Source of the DNA: Diogma glabrata
Taxonomy: Eukaryota; Arthropoda; Insecta; Diptera; Cylindrotomidae
Direction: 5' to 3'
NCBI GenBank assembly: GCA_963693315.1
Contig: OY856187.1
Coordinates: 112,321,746-112,385,745, forward strand
DNA length: 64,000 nucleotides
The translations under genes were made by a program, and so were the position numbers. Positions 49,427-59,115 of this stretch are shown piece by piece (within the stretch, counting starts at the first letter, position 1; every line of letters starts with the position of its first letter). Below the pieces are notes generated by a model, which worked only from the letters and a program-made list of their open reading frames with translations, searched no databases and was not told the origin of the DNA.

Positions 49427-49970
49427 TAAGTGATTTATCGTTGAAAACATGTGATGGTTTGTTTAAGTTTTTTACGTTCGGGTGTCACCCCAAAACGGTT
49501 TCGAAGTGATTTATCATTGAAAACATTGTGATGGTTTGTTTAAGTTGTTTACGTTCGGGTGTCACCCCAAAACGGTTACGAAGTGATTTATCGTTGAAAA
49601 CATTGTGATGGTTTGTTTAAGTTTTTTACGTTCGGGTGTCACCCCAAAACGGTTTCGAAGTGATTTATCATTGAAAACATTGTGATGGTTTGTTTAAGTT
49701 GTTTACGTTCGGGTGTCACCCCAAAACGGTTACGAAGTGATTTATCGTTGAAAACATTGTGATGGTTTGTTTAAGTTTTTTACGTTCGGGTGTCACCCCA
49801 AAACGGTTTCGAAGTGATTTATCATTGAAAACATTGTGATGGTTTGTTTAAGTTGTTTACGTTCGGGTGTCACCCCAAAACGGTTTCGAAGTGATTTATC
49901 GTTGAAAACATTGTGATGGTTTGTTTAAGTTTTTTACGTTCGGGTGTCACCCCAAAACGGGTGACACCCG
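49427..49970. repeat. Subterminal 77-bp tandem array, seven units
   Basis: ACGTTCGGGTGTCACCCC recurs at 49474, 49551, 49628, 49705, 49782, 49859 and 49936, exactly 77 bp apart. Units alternate between form 1 (ATCGTTG ... GTTTTTTACG) and form 2 (ATCATTG ... GTTGTTTACG), so the real expansion unit is 154 bp. Each unit holds the near-palindrome GGGTGTCACCCC, also found near the opposite end of the element at about 45812, which suggests transposase-binding sites. It is not a CRISPR: repeats are contiguous and there are no unique spacers. Confidence 0.95.
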
Positions 49971-50245
49971 GGGCGGACCGCCCCCCCCCCCCGCCCCCCC
50001 CTAGCTACACCTCTGGGTATAAATAGTATTTATTTTGTTTTCTTGAAACCACCACTCCTGCTTAGTTTTATACATATTCCTACAGCTGAACCCATACTAT
50101 CGTGGCAGAAACGTATCTATTAAATTTGAAAAAAAAACTGAGCCCGTTCTAAAGCTTATTTTAGTACGTAATCAAAAGCTGAGCCGCATGGGTTTTTTTA
50201 TTCATTTGTATTTTATTTTAATTTTTGATCTACGTGTATGACAAT

Positions 50246-50600
50246 TGCAAGAGGTATCACTAGCGAAAGTGGTATCATAAGGGTGCAGATGGCTCAACTA
50301 TATTCAGTCAACGGTAGCACCCTCAATTTTGAGTATGAAATATTCCTTGATGAGGACACGATTATTGCTTGCTCGAAAAAACAAGCATTCATTCATATAA
50401 CTCTTTGGTTGGGTTTTAATCATTAAAGAAGACAGTGAGTCACATTATCAAGGAATATGCCACTAACCAAATTATTTGCAACCCAATTTTAGTTTTGTTT
50501 CTGCAAACTTATGAAACAAATTTGCTACTTATGTTCTATTATATTTTTATTTTTTCATGAAATATTGGCCTATGTCCTATGAGGCCTATGTCCTATGAGC
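50246..50600 (+). repeat. Dispersed repeat family D, copy 3
   Basis: This is the best match to 12772-13090. It starts GGTATCACTAGCGAAAGTGG, continues with GTCAACGGTAGCACCCTC, GAAATATTCCTTGATGA, a TTTTAATCATTAAAGAAGAC block and CAACCCAATTTTAGTTTTGT. The open frame across it is a by-product. The orientation is the same as in the other copies. Confidence 0.75.
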
Positions 50601-51129
50601 TTTGAAGTAAACCAAGGGTTTTTTGTTTAACGCGCCTGGCGGAAAAGAGTAAAATAATTAATTTCAAAGTTACAGATTTCGATTTATCAACTGGTTTTCT
50701 CCTTACTTGCCAAAATATACGTAAATTGCATGAAATTTGTGGGTACAGTTAGCAAAACATTGACGTCATACCAAAACCTCGTGAAAATGCCCCAAAAATT
50801 CACACGCGCATAACTCCGATTCAAAGTACTAAAAAAAATTAATTTTTTTCTTTCGTCAATACCAATAATATATCAAAACTTAAAATTTAAAAATCAAAAG
50901 TTAAAAATTTCAAAATAATAATTATGTTAAAATTATTTGCAGTCATATGCATGGCGTTTTAGTTTTTTCGCCTGGTTCCTTGGGATTGACTGTTTTATGG
51001 TCATCTTTCATGTTGTTATAAATCCTGGATTACGCAAATTTTTTTAGAGGTAAGATTTAAATTGATTTAGATTGGATTGTTCATTTTATAGCGCCTTCTA
51101 TTTTTTTTTAAATACAAAATGTTGTGTTC
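50601..51129. other. AT-rich spacer with no recognised gene
   Basis: I see nothing supportable here. Confidence 0.4.
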
Positions 51130-51485
51130 TAAGGTTTACAATATGTGTCACAACAACACATAAATACCTTTTAAGACGTAGGTCCCACAATAATTTGCGC
51201 TCTAAGGTGTTGATGAACGTTTTTTTTAAACTACTGCGAATTGAAACCACCTGAGACTATGGATTCTGGCAAACTACTCCATTTGTATGCAGTTCGGACA
51301 AAGAAGTCTTTCTGCGATCTGCCAGTGTGACACCACGGTATCTCGACCGTTTGACTGGTTGCATTAGCTGATTGTCGAGTGATACGAGGGTAAGAATAAG
51401 TTTGAGGCATGATGCTGCTGCTTTCATCCAAGCACTGTTGATGACGATATTTGTAAAAAACGGCACCCAAAAATGGTTTTTTTAC
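51130..51485 (-). pseudogene. LINE 3' coding end (Jockey/CR1-like), truncated
   Basis: The minus strand reads FYKYRHQQCLDESSSIMPQT, then YPRITRQSANATSQTVEIPW, then KDFFVRTAYKWSSLPESIVS. This resembles the C-terminus of Jockey/CR1-type LINE polyproteins ('...VPRCRTSRFQNSFFVRTARLWNSLPES...FNLQ.FK'). Downstream (51230-51180) the frame shifts but keeps KKTFI and HL-like residues. Upstream it ends abruptly at about 51475 against the tandem repeat, so the copy is heavily 5'-truncated, which is usual for LINEs. Confidence 0.7.
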
Positions 51486-52720
51486 CCTATCCATCCCCGT
51501 CCTCTAAACACCCAGAATTCTATTTGAGACTTCGCTATAATTTTCATACAAAATTTACCGAATTTCCTAACTCTGTGAATTTTTACAAATTTTCTCTGTT
51601 AATCAGTGTCGAAACGTAGGGAGGACGATCTGAATTTGGCAGTTTTTTGACAATAACTCGAAAACTGTGCACCGCAAAATTGCGAAAAATGCAAATGCAA
51701 AAAATGCAATGATTTTTAATTAGGTGCTCTTCCAAATGATAACCCACTCGCTTGGGTCAAAAATGTTTTTTACCCACTTCACCTCCGTCCCCTAAACACA
51801 CAGAAATATAATTATTTGAGACTTCGCTATAATTTTCATTGAAAATTTACCAAAGTTCCTAAATCTGTGGATTTTTTCATTTTTTTCAGTCAGCTATTGT
51901 CGAAACGTTGGGGGGAGGGGGGTACGATCTGAATTTTGCACTTTTTTGACAATAACTCAAAAACTGTACACCGCAAAATTCTAAAAAAATTGCAATGATT
52001 TCTAAATTAGGTGCTCAATAAAATGACAGAAAAGGTTTTTTTACCCTCTCCGCCCCCATCCCCTAAACACCCAGAAATATAATTATTTGAGACTTCGCTA
52101 AAAAATTGCAATGATTTCTAAACTAGGTGCTCTTTAAAATGACACCCCAATCGCTAGGGCAAAAAAAGATCTTTTTAACTCTCTCTACCCCCGTCCCCTA
52201 AACACACAGATATATAATTATTTGAGACTTCGCTATAATTTTCATTCAAAATTTACCAAGCTTCCTAACTCTGTAAATTTTTACAAATTTTTCTGTTAAT
52301 CAGTGTCGAAACGTGGGGGGGGGGGGAACTGTCTGAAAGTCTCACTTTTTGACAATAACTCAAAATTCGTGCACCGCAAAATTCTAAAAAAAATTGCAGT
52401 GTTTTCTAAATTAGGTGCTCTTGCAAATGACACCCTACTTGACCCCGTTTAAAATACACTGAAAAAAATAAGTTGGTATATTCTACAAAACAGATTCAAC
52501 CAAATTAATTTTGTAGCGTCAACTAAAATTTAGTGGAATCGACCATACGATTTGAACGTTTGACAAACCATTGTCAAATGTTAAAAACGTATGGTCGATT
52601 GTACTAAATTTTAGTTTATTGTACAAAATAAATTTTTTTGAATCCGTTTTGTAGAATATACCAAATTATTTTTTTGAGTGTAGTGTTTTTACCCCTCCTC
52701 ATTTCCACCCCCTTAATAAA
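51479..52720. repeat. Degenerate tandem repeat of about 270-290 bp
   Basis: Blocks TTTTTACCC..CCCC..CCTAAACACNCAGAA, TTTGAGACTTCGCTATAATT, CAGTGTCGAAACGT..GGG, TTTTTGACAATAACTC and ACCGCAAAATT recur in the same order at starts near 51479, 51767, 52038 (a shortened unit of about 128 bp) and 52165. The last unit is split by the MITE at 52457-52680 and continues at 52683. G runs occur at about 51908 and 52313. There is no coding capacity. Confidence 0.8.
52457..52680. mobile_element. Palindromic MITE flanked by TA, 224 bp
   Basis: The ends CACTGAAAAAAATAAGTTGG and its counterpart (complement CACTCAAAAAAATAATTTGG) form long inverted repeats that extend through GGTATATTCTACAAAAC and CGACCATACG to the centre. 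It is flanked by TA on both sides (52455-52456 and 52681-52682), the target duplication of Tc1/mariner-type elements. Removing it with one TA restores the interrupted tandem-repeat unit. It has no coding capacity. Confidence 0.88.
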
Positions 52721-53190
52721 TATAATTATGAGTATGTGATACTTTCCTATATTTCTATAAAAAATCTAATAATTTTTCTATCATTCCCACTACATTTGAA
52801 GATTTTCAATTAGTTAGGTTCGGAGCTAGTCGAGTTAAGAAAACACGAAGAAACGTCATTATTCAAAATTATACAAAAAATGGTGAGGTGTAAAACTCCA
52901 AAATAAATTTTTAAGTAATACTGAAATGAAGCCCTTTCATATGATACCCTACTTGAATCTATAAAAAAATGTATTTTATCAAAGGAATCACATCGTAACC
53001 ATGTAAACCAAACGAAAACAACTTTAGTTTTTATTTGTATCTGTCATCTTATGTGGACGTTTTATACGCACCTCAAATTTCAGGTCCATTGCATTTATAG
53101 TTTACGAGATAATTGATATAATGTGAAAAACTCGTTCTACTCTCACCAATAGTGTTCCGTATAAAAAACGGAACCCTAATATAGGGAAGT
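52721..53190. repeat. Probable old dispersed repeat with terminal hairpin
   Basis: The segment contains GAAGCCCTTTCATATGATAC, TTTACGAGATAATTGATA and a hairpin GTTCCGT ... ACGGAAC at about 53155-53173, followed by CCTAATATAGGG. From memory this combination recurs in many insect genomes. No second copy is present in the window, so the assignment is weak. Confidence 0.4.
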
Positions 53191-53667
53191 CTTAAATAAT
53201 TGTATTTCCTTGTATTTAGTGAAAAAAAGTTTTTTTGACCCATATAAGTGTCTATTGAAAAAGCATTAAATTTGAAACACTGCCATTTTTATTGAGTTTT
53301 GGGGTACACAGTCTTTGAATTATTGTCAAAAAACTGAAATTTTTTGTATTTGCTCCTCTTGACCGACTTTTGGAATATAGACTTTGTGTTATTATGTTTT
53401 TTGTCTGTTTATGATTTTTTGTTTAACATGATACTATTTTCCAAAAACCTTTAATACTTTAGACTTTAAGTCCCGGAAATTTAATTCAATGCATAAAGAT
53501 ATCCAACCATAAAAAATCGGGTTTTTGGAGTAATAATTAAAAATATAGGTGCATCCTATTTGATATTCAAAACTATAAATAGCACAGCTTGATAAGCCAA
53601 AATTATAATTTAAATTGCTCGAGAGCCAAAAATATATTAATCGTAATTTTAATTCTAAAAACTGATC

Positions 53668-53897
53668 AAGTCTATCAAAAACCACTGAATCAGCTCTTAT
53701 TTTGAGTGTTATTTCCATAGCATGGCCAGTTTTTTTTGCCTTAAACAAATTGTTTCGCACCACATGATTTCAAAAATCCAAACAAGATTTCATATTAAAC
53801 AACAAAATAGTCAATTATAAAAATAAATCATTAACCTTCATTAAATGGCTCAATTTATTACCATTAAGGTAGTTCATAACCTTATTTAGTTTTGGTT
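53668..53897 (-). repeat. Segment A of a duplicated block
   Basis: About 230 bp closely similar to 56543-56783. Shared landmarks are TCTATCAAAAACMACTGAAT, CCATAGCATGGCCAGTTTT, CAAACAAGATTTCATATTAA and TTACCATTAAGGTAGTTC. On the minus strand it encodes a short peptide start, ME(I/K)TLKI(R/K)ADSVVFDRL, conserved between the two copies; beyond it the frames diverge. Confidence 0.85.
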
Positions 53898-55628
53898 GTT
53901 ATGCTCGCAATTTGGTTCTGTCCAGCATGTGATGTTGGGAGGTTCTAACTTAGAATTCGGGTCTGTGTAGGGTGGATTAACTGGAATCTAGGGCTCGACA
54001 GATCAGACACCTAAACCGGGTGCATTATCAGCAGAGAATAGGTCTTAGTTAATTCATCCTATACATCCCATCCTTGAACTACCAACCTATATGTTGTGAC
54101 ATATCATAATTTCAATTCGACAAATCACAATGTACATAATCGGACGAAGCACACTGCAATTTTAAAAATTTGTTATCAAAAGTAAATAAAGAAATAATGA
54201 AATGACGACGCCCATGGCAATTTAAAAATATAATATTATACGTCATGTGATTTACTTTCTTTGTAAATTTTTTTTATCTGTAACACATTTAAAATGAGAA
54301 AAAATGAAACAGGAATATTAGATCTTTTCTTTTGCAATTGTTTTTCTATAGGAATGTACAAAACCTCAACAAAAAACTAGTATTACATTTGGTTAATAGA
54401 ACGAAAGAAAGAAACAGCCTTACAATGAATCATCTTTTTGTCTAGTTTACTCTTAAGACTAAAATTTTATTTGATGCTAGCCCATTGCTTAATTTTGGTC
54501 AGTTGGTTTTTTGATTTAAAATCAAAATCAATTAAATAAAAACATTATAATCGGTGCGTGTTTTTTTTCTTTGATATCCAGTAAGGAAAGTGATTAAAAT
54601 TTGAATAAAACTGCCGCTCGAAATTATAAATGATGTGTATAGTGGTTTTGTTAAAAATTCACCTAAATGACTGTGATCAATGGGTGTTATGATCTTGAGA
54701 TCAAAATTTGTTTTGATAATTGATATTCTTGAAAAATCAAGATCAAATAATGTTTTGCATGTATCTTCAACTTTCCTTTTTTATTGCATTTTGCATTGTA
54801 ATATAAATATTGTATTCGGTGTAATAAGTTAACAAAAATATTTTTTATAATTGTTAGTTTATTGAAAAAGAAAAAAAACCGTACGCATGAGATTTTTGAT
54901 ATAAAACGGTTAAAAATAAGGTTATATTGCATATAACAAAAAGAATAATTTATATGTCTATTGTGATCGTTACTTGAAATCATTTTTCATAAAAAAAATA
55001 AATGTATGATGAATTATAGAGTGTAAAATTGTTGGTTGTTGAAAATAAAAATATAAACCAGTGCTGTTTTATATAATAATAATTTTCTTTATGCACATAT
55101 ATTCTGTTTTTCCTATTGTATGGTCAAGGGACTGTATGTAAACGCAAGTTAGGTAAATAAAACTGAAATTCCGTTACATAGGGGAAAGTGTTGGTCAATC
55201 AAACGTGATTAATGGTGAAGCAGAAACATAAAAGCAAGAAAACAACAACAAGAATCGGGATTAATAATCGAGTTCTAGGAGGAACTTATTGTGAACAAGC
55301 TGGTTTTGTTTTGGCTATATAAACTGGCTGTTGATAACTCAAAACGTCAAGGCGTTTTTCTTAACCTCAAGACAACATTGAAGTCCACCATCATCAATAT
55401 TAATATACGTAATTGATTATTATTAAAGTCATTTTTTTGTTGTATTGTTGTCAATTTTCTTTAAATACGGACCATGATGGTCTTCAAAAAGTGACCATCA
55501 TGGTCCGTTAACCACATTTTCGATAATATTGGAGATTTCTTTCGGGCAAATACCATACTGGTGTCGCTTGACACACATTTTATTTAATAAATCCTGGCAT
55601 AACGTTGTTTGAAAAAAAACATTATATG
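53898..55628. other. AT-rich stretch with no recognised gene
   Basis: Apart from the hairpin at 55467-55508 nothing is recognised. Bases 53930-54110 are less AT-rich and unassigned. Confidence 0.45.
55467..55508. repeat. Perfect 16-bp inverted repeat hairpin
   Basis: ACGGACCATGATGGTC at 55467-55482 pairs perfectly with 55493-55508 across a 10-base loop (TTCAAAAAGT). A perfect 16-bp stem of mixed composition is unlikely by chance. It is not followed by a T run on the plus strand. It could be a binding site, a tiny palindromic insertion or a replication scar. Confidence 0.8.
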
Positions 55629-56545
55629 GTTTTTAAATAATATTTGAAGTATGCAAACGATAACGTAAAAGATTTGTTTGAATATAAAAAAGTAACAATG
55701 TAGTCAAAATATTACATCGATTATTTAAGCGTAGCGCTCTCTGACTGGCAAGGCCGGTCGTAACACAACTGAATTAAATGAAAATAATGATATAAACACC
55801 ATTATTATTGCTAGTTAATCCAAGATAAGTTGGAAGGTAAAACCATCTTGAGAACACCGAAGTAGCATGACTAAAAAAGATTTGCTGGGATCGGGCACCG
55901 AACAGTCCTTATAAACTCAACGTTAACAGACTCCAGCGCACGCCAAACCTTTAACGAGGTTGTCAGAAACGCGATGCACAACATTACATGATGTCCATCA
56001 GTACTCACCGATACCTAAGATAACAAAAGTTAAAGAAAATGGAGAGAAAAAATCTCATGGAACAGAGTAGAATAACATTACAGTTTAATGTCCTTAAGGA
56101 CATGCCAATTACCATGGTAAAACCCCAATATTATGCCTCAATTACCGTCTAGACTTTAACACTTGTACAGAACGTTACCAACATTAAACTCTATTATAGC
56201 AGTCCAAAATTAAGGTGCTGGCTTGGCCGAAAATTTGTTAACAGCATCATTTAGATGATATTGTCATACCACGACACGCTGTTGTGGAAGAAAATTTCTC
56301 ATATACGATTTCGATATAATTAAAATGTTGCTTAGTTTTCGCCAAGCCAGATATTAAATTTTCCAGAACCCGAGTATGGTTATATGGTCGGAACGATCCA
56401 GTTCTTTATCAAAAAGGTCATCGAGAATGTGGAGGGATCTCAAAGTATTATAAGTTTTCAGATCTGAAACTGAATGTTGATTAAACGGAGCTGAACGCAA
56501 CGCATAGACTAGAATCACAAGTAATATGTTGACTCTGCACATAAG
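55629..56545 (-). repeat. Segment B1 of a duplicated block
   Basis: 917 bp closely similar to B2 at 56781-57644. B1 has two extra stretches (AACACCATTATTATTGCT near 55796 and about 30 bp near 55989). B1, A' (56543-56783) and B2 follow one another without a gap, giving a B-A-B arrangement. Confidence 0.9.
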
Positions 56546-56593
56546 TCTATCAAAAACAACTGAATCAGCTTTTATTTTGAGTGTCTTTTCCAT
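56354..56593 (-). pseudogene. Broken copy of the small ORF in segment B1
   Basis: It contains MCRVNILLVILVYALRSAPF followed by NQHSVSDLKTYNTLRSLHIL, homologous to the ORF at 57351-57641. About 4-5 extra bases near 56355 shift the frame right after ITILGF, and the remaining homologous sequence continues in another frame. Upstream, segment A' supplies 17 extra codons in frame (MEKTLKI...) in place of the promoter-like region found upstream of B2. It is best read as a decayed duplicate. The protein family is not recognised. Confidence 0.55.
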
Positions 56594-56780
56594 AGCATGG
56601 CCAGTTTTCTTATTGCCTCAAACAATTTGTTTCCCACCACATGATTTCAAATATCCAAACAAGATTTCATATTAAACAACAAAATAGTCAATTTTAAAAA
56701 TAAATCATTAACCTTCACCAAATTCGTTAAATGACTCAATTTATTACCATTAAGGTAGTTCATAACCTTATTTAGTTTTG
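56546..56780 (-). repeat. Segment A' linking the two B copies
   Basis: Similar to 53668-53897, with a 10-base insertion (ACCAAATTCG) near 56718. It lies exactly between B1 and B2. The arrangement suggests tandem duplication of a B-A unit of about 1.15 kb. Confidence 0.85.
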
Positions 56781-57644
56781 GTTTTTAAATAATATTTGGA
56801 GTATACAAATGATACCGTAAAAGATTTGTTTGAATATAAAAAAGTAACAATGTAGTCAAAATATTACATCGATTATTTAATCATTGCGCTCTCTTACTGG
56901 CAAGGCCGGTCGTAACACAACTGGATTAAATAAAAATAATGATATAGTTAATCCAAGATAAAACGGAAGGTAGAACCATCTTGAGAACACCGAAGTAGCA
57001 TGACTAAAAAAGTTTTGCTGGGATCGGGCACCGAACAGTCCTTATAAACTCAACGTTAACAGACTCCAGCGCACGCCAAACCTTTAACGAGGTTGTCAGG
57101 AACGCTATGCACAACATTACATGACAACAAAAATTAAAGAAAATGGAGAGAAAAAATCTCATGGAACAGAGTAGAATAACATTACAGTTTAATGTCGTTA
57201 AGGACATGCCAACTGGCATGGTAAAACCCCAATATTATGCATCAATTACCGTCTAGACTTTAACACTTATACAGAACGTTACCAACATTAGACTCTATTA
57301 TAGCAGTCCAAAATTTAGGTGCTGGCTCGGCCGAAAATTTGTTAACAGCGTCACTTAGATGATATTGTCATACCAAGACACGCTGTTGTGGATGAAAATT
57401 TCTCATATACGATTTCGATATAATTAAAATGTTGTTTAGTTTTCACCAAACCAGATATTTTTCTGAACCCGAGTATGGTTATATGGTCGGAACGATCCAG
57501 TTCTTCATCATAAAGGTCATCGAGAATGTAGATAGATCTCAAAGTATTATAAGTTTTCAGATCTGAAACTGAATGTTGATCAAACGGAGCTAAACGCAAC
57601 ACATAGACTAGAATCACAAGTAATATGTTGACTCTGCACATAAG
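56781..57644 (-). repeat. Segment B2 of a duplicated block
   Basis: Starts GTTTTTAAATAATATTTGGA, as B1 does at 55629, and ends ACTCTGCACATAAG, as B1 does at 56545. The flank beyond 57644 is unique in the window. Confidence 0.9.
57351..57641 (-). CDS. Candidate small secreted protein, 96 aa (unknown)
   Basis: I do not recognise the family. The product would start MCRVNILLVILVYVLRLAPF, a plausible signal peptide, followed by a charged region DQHSVSDLKTYNTLRSIYIL and DDLYDEELDRSDHITILGF. A TATA-like box (TATATATTCC on the minus strand, about 57728-57719) lies about 28 bases upstream of a TTCAGAA initiator-like motif (about 57700), with about 60 bases of leader to the ATG. Further exon-like frames occur downstream (57219-57004). 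Against it: all differences from the B1 copy within the shared frame change the amino acid, so there is no sign of purifying selection. It may be an exon of a decayed multi-exon gene. Confidence 0.35.
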   Translation of the reverse strand: MCRVNILLVILVYVLRLAPFDQHSVSDLKTYNTLRSIYILDDLYDEELDRSDHITILGFRKISGLVKTKQHFNYIEIVYEKFSSTTACLGMTISSK

Positions 57645-57718
57645 CTTGAATTGCTGCGAGGATCGAAATTCGTTCTTTCTGCTCTTTTTTTATGATCTTT
57701 CTGAAGCATTTCCCCGCG

Positions 57719-57728
57719 GAATATATAC
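57719..57728 (-). promoter_or_regulatory. TATA-like box upstream of the 57641 ATG
   Basis: The minus strand reads GTATATATTCCGCGGGG. In AT-rich DNA such motifs are common; spacing to a TTCAGAA motif and to a signal-peptide ATG is what makes it worth noting. Confidence 0.3.
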
Positions 57729-57744
57729 TTCAGGGTACAGTAAT

Positions 57745-58384
57745 GTGGTGAATATTGTAATCAATTAGGTTCTAGCTGAACGGATAACTTCAGTGAATAA
57801 TGTATGATTCTTCAGTTAGTAAAAGAAACATCGTTCACTATAATATATGATGTGGTGTTGAACATTTATTATGTGTAATGAACTCATTTTACATTTTAAT
57901 TGTATCTATCTTATAAGATTTTATTTACAATATAAACAAAAAAGCAGCTCAACTAATTAATAATTATAATACATTTATTCTGAATAGAACGGAAAAATTG
58001 AAAAACTTACAAGAAGAAACAAAACTGAACAATTAGTTTGCTTAAAACGAACGATTCATTGAAAAAACTGACCGATAAAAATGAACAACCGATTCGAAAA
58101 CAAAAAATGATTGCTGAAAATAAATTAAAAAAAAAGAACGATGCATATCAACGACCAATACAAATGAACGACCGATCTAGATAAACGACTGATACAAATA
58201 AATAACAATGGGTTTGTTTTTTAATTGAACTGGGTCATGTAGTGTAGTGTAATTAAGCCATCTTAAGTTTTAAACTTGTTTTTATAAAGCCAAAATTAAA
58301 ATAATTTATGAATTTGAAGCAAGTAATTTAAATTGAGATGAATGTTGACGTAAGACGGCACGGCACATACCACTGACAAAAGCA
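57745..58384. other. AT-rich spacer with short degenerate tandem motif
   Basis: Bases 58040-58205 contain repeated AACGACCGATACAAATGA-like motifs (about 17-20 bp; for example AACGACCAATACAAATG, AACGACCGATCTAGATA and AACGACTGATACAAATA in series). The rest is unassigned. Confidence 0.55.
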
Positions 58385-58575
58385 GAGAGATATCACTATA
58401 CCTAGTCAAGGTGATATCTTAGAGAAATTGGCAAATGAACTCTATTCATTCAACGGTAGTAGCCTCAATCTTAGCTTTGGAATATTCCTTGATGATAGAA
58501 TGTTATTCCTTGCTCGAAGAAACGAGCCTTTGCATAACTCTACGTTTGGATGCATTTCTTAGAAGGTAGCTACGA
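58385..58575 (+). repeat. Dispersed repeat family D, copy 4
   Basis: Begins AGATATCACTATACCTAGTC and AAGGTGATATCT, where AGATATCAC and its exact complement GTGATATCT form a 9-bp stem. It continues ACTCTATTCATTCAACGGTA, GGAATATTCCTTGATGA and TGCTCGAAGAAACGAGC. It is similar to 50246-50600 but lacks the 3' half. Confidence 0.7.
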
Positions 58576-58657
58576 AACACATGGAAACCATAAACCAAAT
58601 GCACTTTATACAAAAACGAGTTATAGAAACTGGTCTCTGTATTATGTTTCCAGCTTT

Positions 58658-58686
58658 TAGGTAGATTTCATATAAAAATCTACCTA
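58658..58686. repeat. Perfect 11-bp hairpin
   Basis: TAGGTAGATTT and AAATCTACCTA pair across a 7-base loop. Role unknown. Confidence 0.65.
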
Positions 58687-58779
58687 TTGGTATGTGCTTC
58701 ATCTCGGAATTTCGGAAAAATTTTGGTGCCAAACGACTATATATGATAAGCGGAGACGGAAAATCAAAATGAAAAAAAA

Positions 58780-58780
<1 letters not shown>

Positions 58781-58821
<41 letters not shown>
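58781..58821. repeat. (TA)n microsatellite next to a satellite-family copy
   Basis: About 20 TA units directly abut the ACGATATGAGATATAAC end of the repeat at 58822-59115, the mirror image of the junction at 29637. Confidence 0.95.
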
Positions 58822-58823
<2 letters not shown>

Positions 58824-59115
58824 CGATATGAGATATAACGGAATTTGGCGGCACTCTCACGGTCGCATTTTTCGACCTACACCAAAATAATTTTTTGTGT
58901 GTGTTCCGGCAAATAATGTCTTGGACAAGTTCGTGAACTGGCCATATCTGGGTACCAGTTAAGCGGCTAGAGCCTAAAATGTCGAATAATCTAGGGCGCT
59001 ATAACTTCCGTTTGAATCATAATATTTTAATAAAATTTATAAATATTGAATATTTGAACATATTTCTATCATTTTTATCCAGAAGACTACTTTGGCGTTT
59101 CAGGTTCCTCAAAAA
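58822..59115 (-). repeat. Satellite-family unit, inverted, single copy
   Basis: On the minus strand it shares, in order, GAGGAACCTGAAAC, AAAATATTATGATTCAAACGG, TTCACGAACTTGTCCAAGAC, AAATGCGACCGTGAGAGTGCC and TTATATCTCATATCGTT with the unit at 29320-29637. It is diverged elsewhere. It shows that the family is dispersed, not only tandem. Confidence 0.75.

Larger units (their letters stand above)
45771..50015 (-). mobile_element. hAT-family DNA transposon, both ends present (copy 2), 4245 bp
   Basis: The left end reads CAGTGGCGTAGCTAG and the complement of the right end reads CAGAGGTGTAGCTAG, 13 of 15 identical. Both are flanked by the GGTATAAA duplication. The transposase reads on the minus strand, so the right end is the 5' end. 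A GGTGTCACCCCAAAA motif lies near both ends. Inside are a broken transposase, a Penelope-type fragment (48300-48740) and a 77-bp tandem array (49427-49970). The right end includes a run of C interrupted once (49979-50000). It could be mobilised only by a transposase supplied elsewhere. Confidence 0.93.
45763..50023. repeat. 8-bp target-site duplication of hAT copy 2
   Basis: GGTATAAA lies immediately outside the left terminus (45763-45770) and immediately outside the right terminus (50016-50023). An exact 8-bp duplication is the hallmark of hAT insertion and confirms both ends. Confidence 0.93.

Noticed and set aside
49427..49970. CRISPR-like periodic repeats
   Set aside because: Units are contiguous at exactly 77 bp with no unique spacers, the source is eukaryotic, and the array lies in a hAT terminus.
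53434..53763. 109-codon minus-strand frame overlapping segment A
   Set aside because: Only the first 29 or so codons are shared with another copy; the rest is AT-rich and unmatched.
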